A stretch of 64,000 nt of DNA. It comes from Laccaria trichodermophora (lineage: Eukaryota; Basidiomycota; Agaricomycetes; Agaricales; Hydnangiaceae). The notes under the pieces are model-generated. The model made no database searches. It had not been told where the DNA came from and saw only the letters and a list, made by a program, of their open reading frames with translations. A program made the translations under genes and the position numbers. The stretch spans positions 23,835 through 87,834 of the forward strand of contig JACTVC010000058.1 of assembly GCA_018417955.1 (NCBI GenBank), given 5' to 3'. Below are positions 12,455 through 22,844 of this stretch, piece after piece. Position 1 is the stretch's first letter; each line of letters opens with the position of its first letter.

Positions 12455-12750
12455 TTACATGACCTCAGGATACCAACCTCCATCGGAACTCTCCAAGCAT
12501 GTCAATCTATCTCTAATCTCCGATGCCTGTTTAACTACTCCTTCGACCCATCCGATTCCCCCATGACTCACGATGATGCTCACTGGTCCCCGTGACAGCT
12601 CTTCATCCCCAAAGTCCGCGCCACATTCAACGCGCTCCCCTCTCTTGTCCAATGCCACCGGTAAACATACGTCTTTGCAGGAAAATGACAGTACCTTACA
12701 CTTTGGATTTGGACTTCTAGTTCTTCTGTGTCGAGGCTTGGAGGTTCCAT
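12455..12750 (-). CDS. Possible small two-exon gene, 79 aa
   Basis: The exons 12700-12750 and 12455-12643 join across a 56-base GT-AG intron in phase 0 and give 79 residues starting MEPPSLDTEELEV. The second exon is acidic and contains GPVSIIVSHGGIGWVEGVV, a segment that reads like a folded strand-loop-helix. I do not recognise the family. It could be the 3' end of a decayed larger gene. The case rests only on clean splicing and plausible composition. Confidence 0.3.
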
Positions 12751-14700
12751 TATTTTTGTTGCAGGGGCATATTGGAAAGCGCTGAGAAGTTCGGACTAAA
12801 CTGAGGAGTCAGAGCACTAATCTACGATGTGCTGACAACATGATGAATTTCGAGGTCCTCTTCCATTCCGCAGATTTGACCGGAAATAACACTCAGAGAT
12901 ATATAGCAACGATGCATGCAGACACAACCGTGCTAAACCATATCAGACCTGATGGTACGCATTGTCATATTTATGTGTGAAATGATAGCCTTGAACGCGA
13001 TGCAGGCTCTACCTGGCACGTCGTGGAATACAATGCCACAAGCGGCGATGTTATTAAGAAGCACAGTCAGCAAGGATACTATGATACCCAAATGATACTA
13101 GCGCCTGGGCTCGTGGGCAAGCATGGGCGATCTACGGGTTTGCGAACAGTGCGTCTAGGTCCCGAATTGGCTGGATGCAGCTCACATTGTTGTTGGTCCA
13201 TATGTGCAACATTTCTGCTCCCCTCATTTTCCCTCTAAATGTCCCCATTCTTTTTTTATTACTTTTACACTAGGGTCATATATGTCTACGGGATTTTTTG
13301 CAGAATGTGAGGTTTGTCAGATCTGGGCAAAATTTAAGATAGCATAGCACTAGCATAGTAACATTTCACAAATTTGATCACTTTCAGTGTAATTCACTCA
13401 TAGCATCTTCAGAATTTTACCAATCAATCCAATTTTTAAAATACGTGACCTCTATACCTATTTACAGACATATGTCAAGTTTGACGATGAGTGATGTTGA
13501 TCTGCATGAGTTAGAGCCGAGTGTCCGAAGGAGTCCCGGTACACTGTATATTTTAAAATTTTCATAATAATCCAATAGATTGTGGTGGTACATGTTTAGG
13601 CCTGCAAATCCGCCCTTGCCTCGTGCGTGAGTTAAAACAGTAGTCCCATCAACAACACACTGTCTGCTGTTTGTCAAGGCTAGTTGTTTTCAACCTTCAC
13701 GGCACTTTTGAGGAGGCTGGTGAAAATTCATACATAGTAAACAAGATGAAAGTGCAAGGGAAAGAGCGGCGCCGGCGAGGACTTGTGTGTGACACCAAGT
13801 AGAATGCCCGGTGGCGACTCGGAGGAAGCATTACTGGAGATCCTGACGGACATGCGGTTGGACGTCAATATGCCTGACTATCATTGGTACACGACAGCCA
13901 TATCAACATGGTGCTGTAGTGTAGGATTTCGACAAAGGAGTATTAGAATCAAGTTTTCTTTCCCAAAACCCAGATCCAAACCTTGAGTGCACCCATCTGC
14001 CCTTTTGCTTTTTTTGCAAGGCGCTACCACTGGCTGGATTGCATGGAAAAATTTGTTTATGATACTCAACCAAGATTCCGGAAGGGAAGACGAAAGAAAT
14101 TACAATCAAGAGAAAGAGCGGCGAGGATTGCTCCGAGAATAAAATATCCTGTTGACGAAGGGGCCCTTTTGACGACAAGACTCAAGAGATTATTTCCAAA
14201 TCCTGGATGGACGTGCGGATGGAGAACAATGGCGTGCGTTAATACTGTCTGCCTACCAGACGTGCCTAGCTTCCCTCTGAAAACTGGACAGTACGACAGT
14301 TCTGTCTCGTGATCAGCTCACGCGTAGGCACAGACAAAAAGAGCGAGCGCCAGTCGCGTGAAGGTGGATCACAAGACTACTGGTCGCCTTGGAGTCAGCA
14401 TAACTATTTTCGTGCTTTATGCGACAAACCGTTCGTATGGTGGTCCCCGGTTCCGGTTAAATGAAAACTGGACACCTTTGCGGGTCGCTTGCCTATCTTG
14501 TCGCCTCGCCTCAATCACGCCCGCTGCGAGGCCTGAAGGGGAATATGAGCCCAGGGAAATGGTGTGGCGTATTCCTGTATCAAAATGCTTGCTCAACAGA
14601 TCGGCTTGCGGAGCATTTAGAATGTGATATAAATCGGGAGATGGCCAACGCTCACTTGGTAAAAGATTTGAATGGATGATATTTGGTGCTGTAGGCTGCC

Positions 14701-15213
14701 TCACGGAGTTTCTAGCAGTCCAGAACGCAGATGAGAACGGCCGTCGATTAAAAGTAGGTGCTGTCCAAGGCCGAGCTTGAAACCTTCACAGAATAGAAGG
14801 GTTCCCTCGTTGAACCTGGTTGGAGCATCGAAAGTGGACCTGCCATGCCAGCAAATATCAGTTGAGTAGCCATCCAACAAGACGTTAAAGGGAGCCTGAC
14901 GCGTGGAACGATACGCCCATTCTGGAACGACAGCGAGGTGCGTCTGACTTGAGAGACAATGGCTGTTCACTATGCTGGATTGAATGATCTTAATCTGAGG
15001 TGAGATTTCAAAGCTCGAAGTTTCCCCGTGGTCCATTGTTCGCTCGGAATGGAGACAACCTCGGAGACAGAGTAGGGAGATCGGATGTGGGCGAGCCTTT
15101 GTCTCCGGGCATGTCTGAGTATGCCCAGTTGAACCCGTTTCCTCCGTAATTAGATTCCCTTGAACATCGCTACGGCACATGAACCGGAGCGGCGGCTTTG
15201 TCATCTGCAGCAC
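14701..15213 (-). CDS. Unassigned open frame, possibly a 3' exon
   Basis: A 170-residue frame whose second half, with APFNVLLDGYST and later LGLGQHLLLIDG, faintly resembles the beta-sandwich ectodomain of agaric transmembrane proteins. In those proteins a 'V-LDG' strand is followed by 'GL--G-H-L'. The first half is cysteine-rich and irregular and may be intron. No convincing start or upstream exon was found, so it may be a gene fragment. Confidence 0.2.
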   Translation of the reverse strand: MLQMTKPPLRFMCRSDVQGNLITEETGSTGHTQTCPETKARPHPISLLCLRGCLHSERTMDHGETSSFEISPQIKIIQSSIVNSHCLSSQTHLAVVPEWAYRSTRQAPFNVLLDGYSTDICWHGRSTFDAPTRFNEGTLLFCEGFKLGLGQHLLLIDGRSHLRSGLLETP

Positions 15214-15562
15214 AATGGCATTATACTTGACGAGGACGCGGCGTCAGAGACCGAGGGTAGAGAACAATGCAGTGTGCTCGCGTGGCGAACAGCAGGAATC
15301 ATAATACCTGAAGGGCTGAGCGCTGACTCTGGCTGGAGACATCCTGGAACAACAAGACAGAACAAGACACAAGTCCCCCCTTTGATATTTGGACAAGAAT
15401 GGCGGTTTGGTTGTCGTCCCCTGGTTGGAAAAACGTCAGTGGGAGCGATAAATAAATCGCCAACCCACCCAGGCTCGTGTACTGAGCACCGTGAGGATTT
15501 CGCGCACGCGAACCTGATAAGTCGAGGAAGGACACAGCCACTGGACCCACAAAGTTACACAA

Positions 15563-15700
15563 ATGCTTCGAAGGCTCACGATCCTCCTGTTAGGACTGAC
15601 GTTCATGATCTCGGTTGGTGAACAACCATCACCCCATTGTTCTCCCGATATATCGACTCTGGCACTTAATATGCGTGCGCTTGGAGCTTTCAGACAATGA
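15563..15700 (+). CDS. Possible very small secreted protein
   Basis: A 45-residue frame starting MLRRLTILLLGLTFMISVG, which looks like a signal peptide. An alternative reading uses a GT at 15618 and an AG before 15694 to join a second exon and give a similarly short basic product. No homologue is known to me. Signal-peptide-like frames occur by chance, so this stays tentative. Confidence 0.2.
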   Translation: MLRRLTILLLGLTFMISVGEQPSPHCSPDISTLALNMRALGAFRQ

Positions 15701-16255
15701 ATTGCGAAAACGTATCAGCACAGGAACTTGCATCCCCTGGTACCGTGGCCTTGTTTCGGGCATCCAAAAACTTTTGGTTCGTGTTTGAATCCGGTGACAA
15801 TGACTCCAAGAGATGGTGAGCGCAGCAGATACGAAATAGGGGCGCGGGAAATATTTAGTTGTTATTCTCTACTCCGATGAAGAGGGGTTTCAAATAGCTG
15901 CGTACCTCTAAACATTTTCGCCCCCTTTAGGTTGGACCACTCTAGCTCTCCTTCGCCCCGTCGTCCGTGATCCTCCTCTCGTCCTCTCGCTGTTTGCCAT
16001 CCAATTTCTTTTCGGTCGCTTTCTAGTCGTCATTTTGCAAATTAGTTGCTCGTCGCTGTTCTACCATTCTAGCTTCGTCTCCGCTGTCTGTCTTCTCGCT
16101 TCACGTTTCGTCCTTCGCTCGGCTGTTTCGCTGCTTCTGATACTCGGGAAGATAACTTTCGCCGTTCTGTATCGCTTTCCATCATCATCGTGTTTTTCTA
16201 CACAAAAGACTTGCCTTTTTTTTAATTGACCACTATCTCCATTCCAACGACAGCC

Positions 16256-19221
16256 ATGTCGCGCACAGATCAAGATTTCGAGTATCCCCCAGGGTTGAGC
16301 GCTTTCCATATACGCGGGGGCGGTGAGCGCGATCAGGTGAATGCTTACCAACACGCGTCGTCGCTGGCAACGTACGGCTCGCCGGATCGCCGTCAATCGA
16401 GTGGAATCCAGAGTTATTCGTCGTACGGGGGATTTACGCCGCGTTCGCTGGAGCAGAAAGAGTATGGTTTTGGTGTTGGAGACTTCTCTTCTGGACCAAA
16501 CAGACACAATCCCAGCGCGTCCAACACGCATTTGCCATTGCAATCCTTCTCTCCCTTCAACCACCATCTTACTCGCCCTTCCCCTCCCTCTTCTCCTCCT
16601 TCCCTTCTCTCCCAGGCCGCCTTGTATCAGACCAGCTCCCCTAACGACAGAGACGCCCAGTATTACCGCCAGTCCCCTAATTCATTGCTCGCCAACAACA
16701 CGAATTCCTCACGCTCAACGCTCTGGTGGGGAGAAATTGAGCCCTGGATGGACGAAGAGTATGCCAAACAAGTCTGCACCCTCATGGGCTGGGATCCTGT
16801 CAATATCAAGGTTCCTCATCCCGCCCCAGATCCCGCTACCGGTCAGCAGGCCAATAATCCCGGCTACTGTTTCCTCACATTCCCCACCCCCGCCCATGCC
16901 GCCTCCGTCCTCGCCCGAGTTAATAGTGGCCCGAAGAGTAGTCCGGTCACTATGCCCAACTCGTCCAAGCCTTTTGTGCTTAATTGGGCTTCCTCTGTAA
17001 ATTCGGCATCTTCTTCATCGCCTATGCCTGCCGCCTTTGTTTCCAGCAACGGGATGTATGCGGCGTCTGCGCAGCAGCAGTATCCTAAGGAGTACAGCAT
17101 TTTCGTTGGAGATCTTGCTCCCGAGACATCCAACTCGGATTTGGTTGCTGTTTTTCGTAATCCTGTGCTCGGTCTCCGTAATGATAGGGAACCAAAGTTC
17201 ATTCGACCGTTTCTTAGCTGTAAGAGCGCCAAGATTATGCTCGACCCAGTCACAGGCGTTTCTAGGGGCTATGGCTTTGTTCGGTCAGTTGTTGTTTTCC
17301 GCATATAGTGAGGCCTTCTGAATTTCATATACAGCTTTACCGATGAGGCTGACCAGCAACGCGCTTTGATCGAAATGCACGGACTTTACTGCCTCTCTCG
17401 ACCAAGTAAGTTGTTATCAGTTCAATGCGCATATATCTACTGATTTCAAATAGTGCGCATCTCTCCGGCCACTGCAAAGTTTAAGCCACCTGCAACTCTG
17501 CCTCTGATGGACATTCCTCAAGTGCAATTTTCGCCTCCTAGTGTTGGGACCGTCGAGCCTCAGAACCAACCTATCACACTTGCTCTTCCGCTCCCAAATT
17601 CTACACAGACTAAGAGTGTTTCAGCGCCCATCGCATCTGGATCCTCCAACGGTTCCCTCATTGGTACTGGGGTGGCTGGATCCACATCAGGCTCGTCGAT
17701 AGGCGGGTCCACGTCCAGCAACTCTCTAAGCACTGGTACCGGTTCCAGCCTCAGTATATCCACGTCTGGCTATGGTTCGGCAACATCTGCAACCTCAGAC
17801 GAAATGACGAGCCTTCCCAACAACGTTCTCGCTCAAATTGCACAACAGTATGCCAATGGCGATGCCAGTCCCATCAAAACAAGCAACGCCAGTACATCGT
17901 ATGCGCATGAACAACAGTTGCGACAGGTTTTGAGTTTGGCACAAGCCGAGGATGGACCGCCAAGATTTACGATCTCTGAGGAGTCATGGAAACATCACGC
18001 TCAGGCTAGAGCTATTCTGGGCAATTTGATTGGTCCAAATGGAGAGCAACTTACGTCCACGGATCCGTACAACACCACTGTCTTCGTGGGGGGTTTGTCA
18101 CCACTGATTTCTGAGGATACCTTGAGGACCTTCTTTGCTCCGTTTGGGGACATTCACTATGTAAGCTTCCACTGTCATACTTGGACGTCGATCCCAACTC
18201 AAATCTAAATAGGTCAAGGTGCCGGTTGGCAAACACTGTGGCTTCGTTCAGTTTGTTCGCAAAGCTGATGCGGAGAAAGCGATTGAGAAGATGCAAGGCT
18301 TTCCAATCGGCGGCAGCAGAATTCGGTTAAGCTGGGGTCGCAGTCAATGTATGTATTCACCTTCATTGGTAGGCCAATCTGACACTCGTATTCTACGCAG
18401 ATAAGGCTGCGCAGGCTGCCGCACAGGCCGCTCAAACTGCTGCCCTTCAGGCGCAGTATGCGGTCCCTACTCTCCCCAACGCCATGACGCAGGAGCAGGC
18501 CATTCAACTCTTACAGAAATTTACGATACAGCAAGGGTACCTCGGCAACACTAATAGCTCCCCATTGGACGGAAGTGACGGTTCCGCAGGATACATTAAT
18601 TCTCTCCACAACGAGATTTTTGCGGACCAGAAGGGGCGAGGGTCGCTGGGGATACCATCAGACGACCTCCCGCCAGGGCTCGACTCCTTCTCTCCAGGAT
18701 ACATGCCACGTCCTGAAGTTCACCGGGCATTGTCTACCTTCTCCCCATTCTCTCCGGATCCGAATTTGTATGCAGAGAGCAAGAGACGGGACTCAACTTC
18801 ACGCCTGGAGACATTGCCTCACCCGTCTAAGGCGTACGCACCTGGCTTCTTCCCATTACAGGCACAGGACGTGAAGATCGGAAACGGGGGTTTGGCGACT
18901 GGGCTAGAGAGAATTTCTCCAACATCTACTAGGCCATCGAGTGCTTCCCGGTACGGATCATTCGCCGAGAAAGCAGATCCTCCGGCACCGCCTAATCGTG
19001 CCCCTGGACGTGCTGAGGCCCCCATTTCGCGGCCACCATCGGGACAGACGTCGTCTCAGCGTCAGGCGGATCGTGAACAACTAAATTTCGATCCTCTTCA
19101 CGACCTCAACGGGACTCTTGCGAGCCTTGACCTTGATCGTCCCTGGAAATCTCCTGAGCACATGAAGAACATCCCCAGTAACGGTCAATTCCACTTGGCG
19201 GGAAGGACGCCATCACCTTGA
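16256..19221 (+). CDS. Three-RRM RNA-binding protein, Nam8/Csx1/Ngr1 type
   Basis: Predicted RNA-binding regulator of splicing or mRNA stability. Five exons: 16256-17283, 17335-17405, 17454-18160, 18213-18348 and 18401-19221, giving 920 residues. A low-complexity Ser/Pro-rich N-terminus of about 155 residues precedes RRM1 (STLWWGEIEPWMDE, then GYCFLTF). RRM2 follows (YSIFVGDLAPETSN, then SRGYGFVRFTDEADQ), then a Ser/Gly-rich linker, then RRM3 (NTTVFVGGLSPLIS, then HCGFVQFVRKADAEKAI and IRLSWGRSQ). The C-terminal about 270 residues are disordered. 'LWWGE' in RRM1 and 'CGFVQF' in RRM3 are hallmarks of this family. An in-frame TTG lies upstream, but the ATG at 16256 is the first proper start. 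Which yeast paralogue it matches cannot be decided by eye. Confidence 0.92.
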
Positions 19222-19809
19222 AGACCCAAGTGCATAACGAACCCTACGCCCCCTCATGCCAAACACTATTTTGCACTTTGTATGTTTTCTCAGAATATTA
19301 CATAACTATCACGCTAAATTTTACGTGTCATCGGTTGGAGTCGGCTTTGGTCTTATGCGCGGCCTCCATTTCGCTATTCGTTTCACCATTCACGAGACCT
19401 TTGACCAGTTATTTATTATACCCGCCTTGTATTGATAGGCTTTCTTTTCGTCATCCTCACATCCACGTTTCCACAACAGCATCCGTTCTTTTCGACATCG
19501 TTTCGCTCGATTCTATGATTTCCTTACTCTAGTCCTGTCGTCCACTATAGCTTCTTGTTTTGTCATAGTTCATGTCCAGTTTTCTCGTTGTTCTAATACT
19601 AGTGTCTAACCAACGATGCAATGCCTGTAAATCGAAAACATACAGCACTTCTGACTGATGTGAGGTTGGCTCAGGGGATGTACAGATGATGTGCATTTAT
19701 ATGAGTGCATATACCCACCCGTCAAATCTAGTGAATACATGATTGGTTGGCATAAAATCACGTGGACAGTCAATCGCTCCGACGCTGACCGGTCCGCTAC
19801 TCACCTACC
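19222..19809. other. 3' flank and promoter, no gene seen
   Basis: Between two tandem plus-strand genes. It is T-rich with no credible coding frame. Confidence 0.5.
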
Positions 19810-20572
19810 ATGATGTCGACCAGATCTCTTGGGCTGGGTTCAGCCCTCAGAAAAGCTGCCTTTTCTCCTAGGATTGGTGCGTTATCAGCCCCGCCATTTA
19901 CCCTCCCGTGGGCTCTAATGCACTTCGGCAGTGCGCAACCAGGTCGTCCTCCGAAACACTGTTGCGAAGAGGTCTGTTTCGTGAGTTCTTATCGACGGAC
20001 AGACTTGCTTAAAACAAGAAAAGATCTGCAGCAACCTCCACACAATCACTGCCATCGTCAGCAGCTGCGGAAATTCTGGACAAACAGCGTCTCCTCCGAC
20101 CCAGCAGTCCTCACTTTACCATCTACCAACCTCAACTGACGTGGTTAGGTTCCATCGCCAACCGTGTCACTGGCTCTGGGCTTAGTGTCTGTGAGTACCA
20201 TTTAGAACTTTGTATGACTAGGGTACTGAGGTTGACGCTTTCGCAGTGCTCTACGGTTTCTCGATTGCCTACCTGGTGGCACCTGGAACCTTTGACAGCG
20301 CTCACGTCGTCGAGTTCGTTGCCGGTCTTCCTGAAGTAGTCAAGTACGCAGGAAAAGCGATCCTCGCTGCTCCTTTTGCCTTCCACTCCCTCAACGGTTT
20401 GAGGCATCTTGGTTGGGATATGGGGAAATGTGAGCTATTTCTGCAATTTGAGTTTTGTGTGCGATGACGAACACCCTTGCAAGTCGTGACGGTCAAGGGA
20501 TGCTACCGGACTGGATATGCCGTCCTCGGTGCGACGGCCATATCTACCGTTGTCCTGACTTTGATGAAGTAA
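19810..20572 (+). CDS. SDH3: Succinate dehydrogenase cytochrome b subunit (SDH3/SDHC)
   Basis: Membrane-anchor subunit of mitochondrial complex II that holds heme b and the quinone site. Five exons: 19810-19876, 19932-19980, 20024-20190, 20247-20429 and 20484-20572, giving 184 residues. The N-terminus is a mitochondrial presequence rich in Arg, Ser and Ala without acids. The mature part begins LLRPSSPHFTIYQPQLTW, then SIANRVTGSGLSVLLYGFS with the conserved quinone-site Ser and Arg region. FAFHSLNGLRHLGWDMG follows, where the His residues include the expected heme ligand, then a last helix. The length fits the family. The splice choice for the first two introns was made so that the presequence stays basic; other choices shift the frame. 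Confidence 0.95.
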
Positions 20573-21080
20573 AATTGAGGAGTTGCTTCCTTGTCAATCA
20601 ATTGCATTTGTTATTCCCGTTGGGATTTCTGGACGCTTCCTTTGCTATATGCATGCTGATTCAAGGCTTTTTGGACACCCTGCCCGGTTATCACGCGCTC
20701 CTGGCGTGTACCATCATTTCTGATCATCCAGGTGTCCCTATAAGCCACTCTTTTCTGTTCCCTTCAAAACGGCTGAACAAGATAAGGGCTTTCCCAAGAC
20801 GCGGTAGCCGATTCTGCAACAAGTGCATCCCAGCGTAGTTTCTTGACCACCCCTAAGGCTACTAGAGCTTAGTGCACAAGTAACAGAGATAAGATAAGAT
20901 AAATTTTTGCATCGCCACACGGCAGTATGTGACGCAAGGTCGACGGCATGATCGAGGCATGACTATATTAGTACCGCACAACACTCTTTGTTCTCCAATC
21001 CTCCCTCTTAACCACCAAGAGCGACAGTCATAAAATACAACATCGTCAGAGAGCAGCGACGCTTAAAGCTCATCCGAAAG
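20573..21080. other. Intergenic, no gene seen
   Basis: Between SDH3 and the next plus-strand gene. Only short frames are present. The last 80 bases are a plausible promoter and 5' UTR. Confidence 0.5.
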
Positions 21081-22640
21081 ATGCCAGTCGCATCCCATGG
21101 CGCTCTACGAGCATCAGCTCGTAAAGCGACCAATGGCTTCGTTCACGTTCGTCGTGAGAACGGGCCTGGAGGCACTTCAAGATCCATACATATTCCACCT
21201 CACCAGCCGCTCAGCAGCAGTACTACGAGAGGCACACTCAAATCTGGCCCAACCTTGGCACAAATTCGACCCCGCACCCCAGCACATAGGCTCTTTTCGT
21301 TCTCCCGCAATCTCCTCACTAGGTTCTTCACCCACCTCACTGCACCAGGTCTTCGAGCTCCCCACCTTTACACCGGAAATGTTGGGTCTCTGCAACCCGC
21401 ACGAGGGTTCGCTACGACGATCCAAAACAATCTGTCCACTGGTGCTCGCTTCGCTTTGAAGAACAGGTCCATAGGCAAGGGGACCTTCCTCCCTCGTGCT
21501 CCACAGACACCTGCCACCAGGGTTGCTACCACAGTAGGCCTTGGATGTGCGAGGAACTTTTCTTCCACACGCCCACTTTTCCAGAACTTGGTAGACAACG
21601 TCCCCATTGCCGTTCGAGCACTCTACGAGGCGGCTGATGAGTGGGATTCGTTGGATAGTGGTATCACTCACAAGGGCGTTAAGAAGATGCGCGTCGCGAA
21701 GAAGCAGAACAAGAAGAGGTTTGGCCCGCAGAGGATGAAGCCCGTCAAGCACACCAACAAGATCAAGACGCATGAAGATGAGATGGAGCATTATTTCCGT
21801 GCACCCAGGTCCAACGTGACCACCAGCCTCCTCATTCCCCTCGCACCGACCCCTACCGCCCGTCTTCCCCTTTCCTCTGAGCCTGAATCGACTCAACACC
21901 CCCTTTTGTCACTGCCGCTCATCGGTAGCATGCACGCCTCCCACTCTCTACACGCTCTTCGTGTTTCAACAGTCTTCACCCGCTTGGATCAAGCCAACGT
22001 CTGGGCACGAGGAGTGAGGTGCTCAGCCTACTCGCAGGGGCACACCCGTAAACTTCCATCCCATCTAATCTCAGACGAGGCCGACGCAGAACAAGAAGAA
22101 GGCGTGTGTACCGTCCTCAAAATCACCTTTGAAGGCTGGTCAAAGGCAGAAGTGAGGAGCGTCATAGGGGAAAGTGGGACGGGGTGGTGTGTGTTGGAAG
22201 AGGTGCGTCATGACGATCCAGAAGACGAAGGCATGGCGGACTCGGTCTTGGACTCTATTTCCGAGGGTGAAGAGCCGACTCGTTCGATGTGGTCCTCGCC
22301 TTCTCCTTCTCCTGCCCCTACGTCCTTCGATATGGGACTACGGGAAAGCGAAACACAGTCGCTTATCTTCCCCACCCTCGACTTCTCCTCATCCTTTCTC
22401 AAACACAATGCGTCGCGCAACGCGTCTTCCGAGTCTGTGTTTTCAGATTTTGAGATTGGGGACGATCCTTGGATGGATTGTGCGTCGTCCGACTCGTTAA
22501 GGTCTGCGTTGGATGGTTTTATCGTTGATCCTCCATCGGAGAATGGGTGGTTCGGTGTTGAAGCTAGTGCAAGCTTTGGATTCAGTCCTCAGTTCAACAA
22601 CGCCCGTGATTCTGGGTTGAGAGAGAGTTTGGTTTTTTAA
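21081..22640 (+). CDS. Conserved basidiomycete hypothetical protein, intronless, 519 aa
   Basis: One uninterrupted frame of 519 residues, unusual in this intron-rich window. The first about 170 residues are basic and Ser/Thr/Pro/Arg-rich and include NFSSTRPLFQNLVDNVP, which resembles a processed mitochondrial-type N-terminus. A basic stretch with KKQNKKR follows. A folded middle part (about 240-380) has TSLLIPLAPTPTARLPL, HALRVSTVFTRLDQANVW and ESGTGWCVLEEV. The tail is acidic and Ser-rich and likely disordered. I recognise the middle blocks as shared among basidiomycete hypotheticals, but no function is known to me. Mitochondrial targeting is inference. Confidence 0.8.
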   Translation: MPVASHGALRASARKATNGFVHVRRENGPGGTSRSIHIPPHQPLSSSTTRGTLKSGPTLAQIRPRTPAHRLFSFSRNLLTRFFTHLTAPGLRAPHLYTGNVGSLQPARGFATTIQNNLSTGARFALKNRSIGKGTFLPRAPQTPATRVATTVGLGCARNFSSTRPLFQNLVDNVPIAVRALYEAADEWDSLDSGITHKGVKKMRVAKKQNKKRFGPQRMKPVKHTNKIKTHEDEMEHYFRAPRSNVTTSLLIPLAPTPTARLPLSSEPESTQHPLLSLPLIGSMHASHSLHALRVSTVFTRLDQANVWARGVRCSAYSQGHTRKLPSHLISDEADAEQEEGVCTVLKITFEGWSKAEVRSVIGESGTGWCVLEEVRHDDPEDEGMADSVLDSISEGEEPTRSMWSSPSPSPAPTSFDMGLRESETQSLIFPTLDFSSSFLKHNASRNASSESVFSDFEIGDDPWMDCASSDSLRSALDGFIVDPPSENGWFGVEASASFGFSPQFNNARDSGLRESLVF

Positions 22641-22844
22641 TAAGTAGCACGGGAATGTCGATGAAAGAAATTTCTGAAGTACAACGTTCGTACTTTTGCA
22701 CTACACTCCTTTTATTCTTTCTACCTTTTCTCCTGCATATAGGCTATATCTTTGTCTACATAGGCAATAGAATAACCCCTTTATAAATGTATGTAAATAC
22801 TTAGTCCCCACAATACACGAATGTTAGCAGGATGCCACGTTCCC

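Larger units (their letters stand above)
12018..16255. other. Gene-poor 4.2-kb gap with weak candidates only
   Basis: The stretch between the divergent VPS1 and Nam8-like genes. It contains the three low-confidence candidates listed separately (12455, 14701 and 15563) and otherwise scattered frames without signatures. AT content rises near 13.2-13.6 kb. The last 300 bases are rich in pyrimidines, a common fungal promoter feature ahead of the gene at 16256. Confidence 0.5.

Noticed and set aside
21177..21899. Minus-strand 240-residue frame
   Set aside because: It is antisense to the intronless 519-residue gene. The codon pattern and conserved blocks are on the plus strand.
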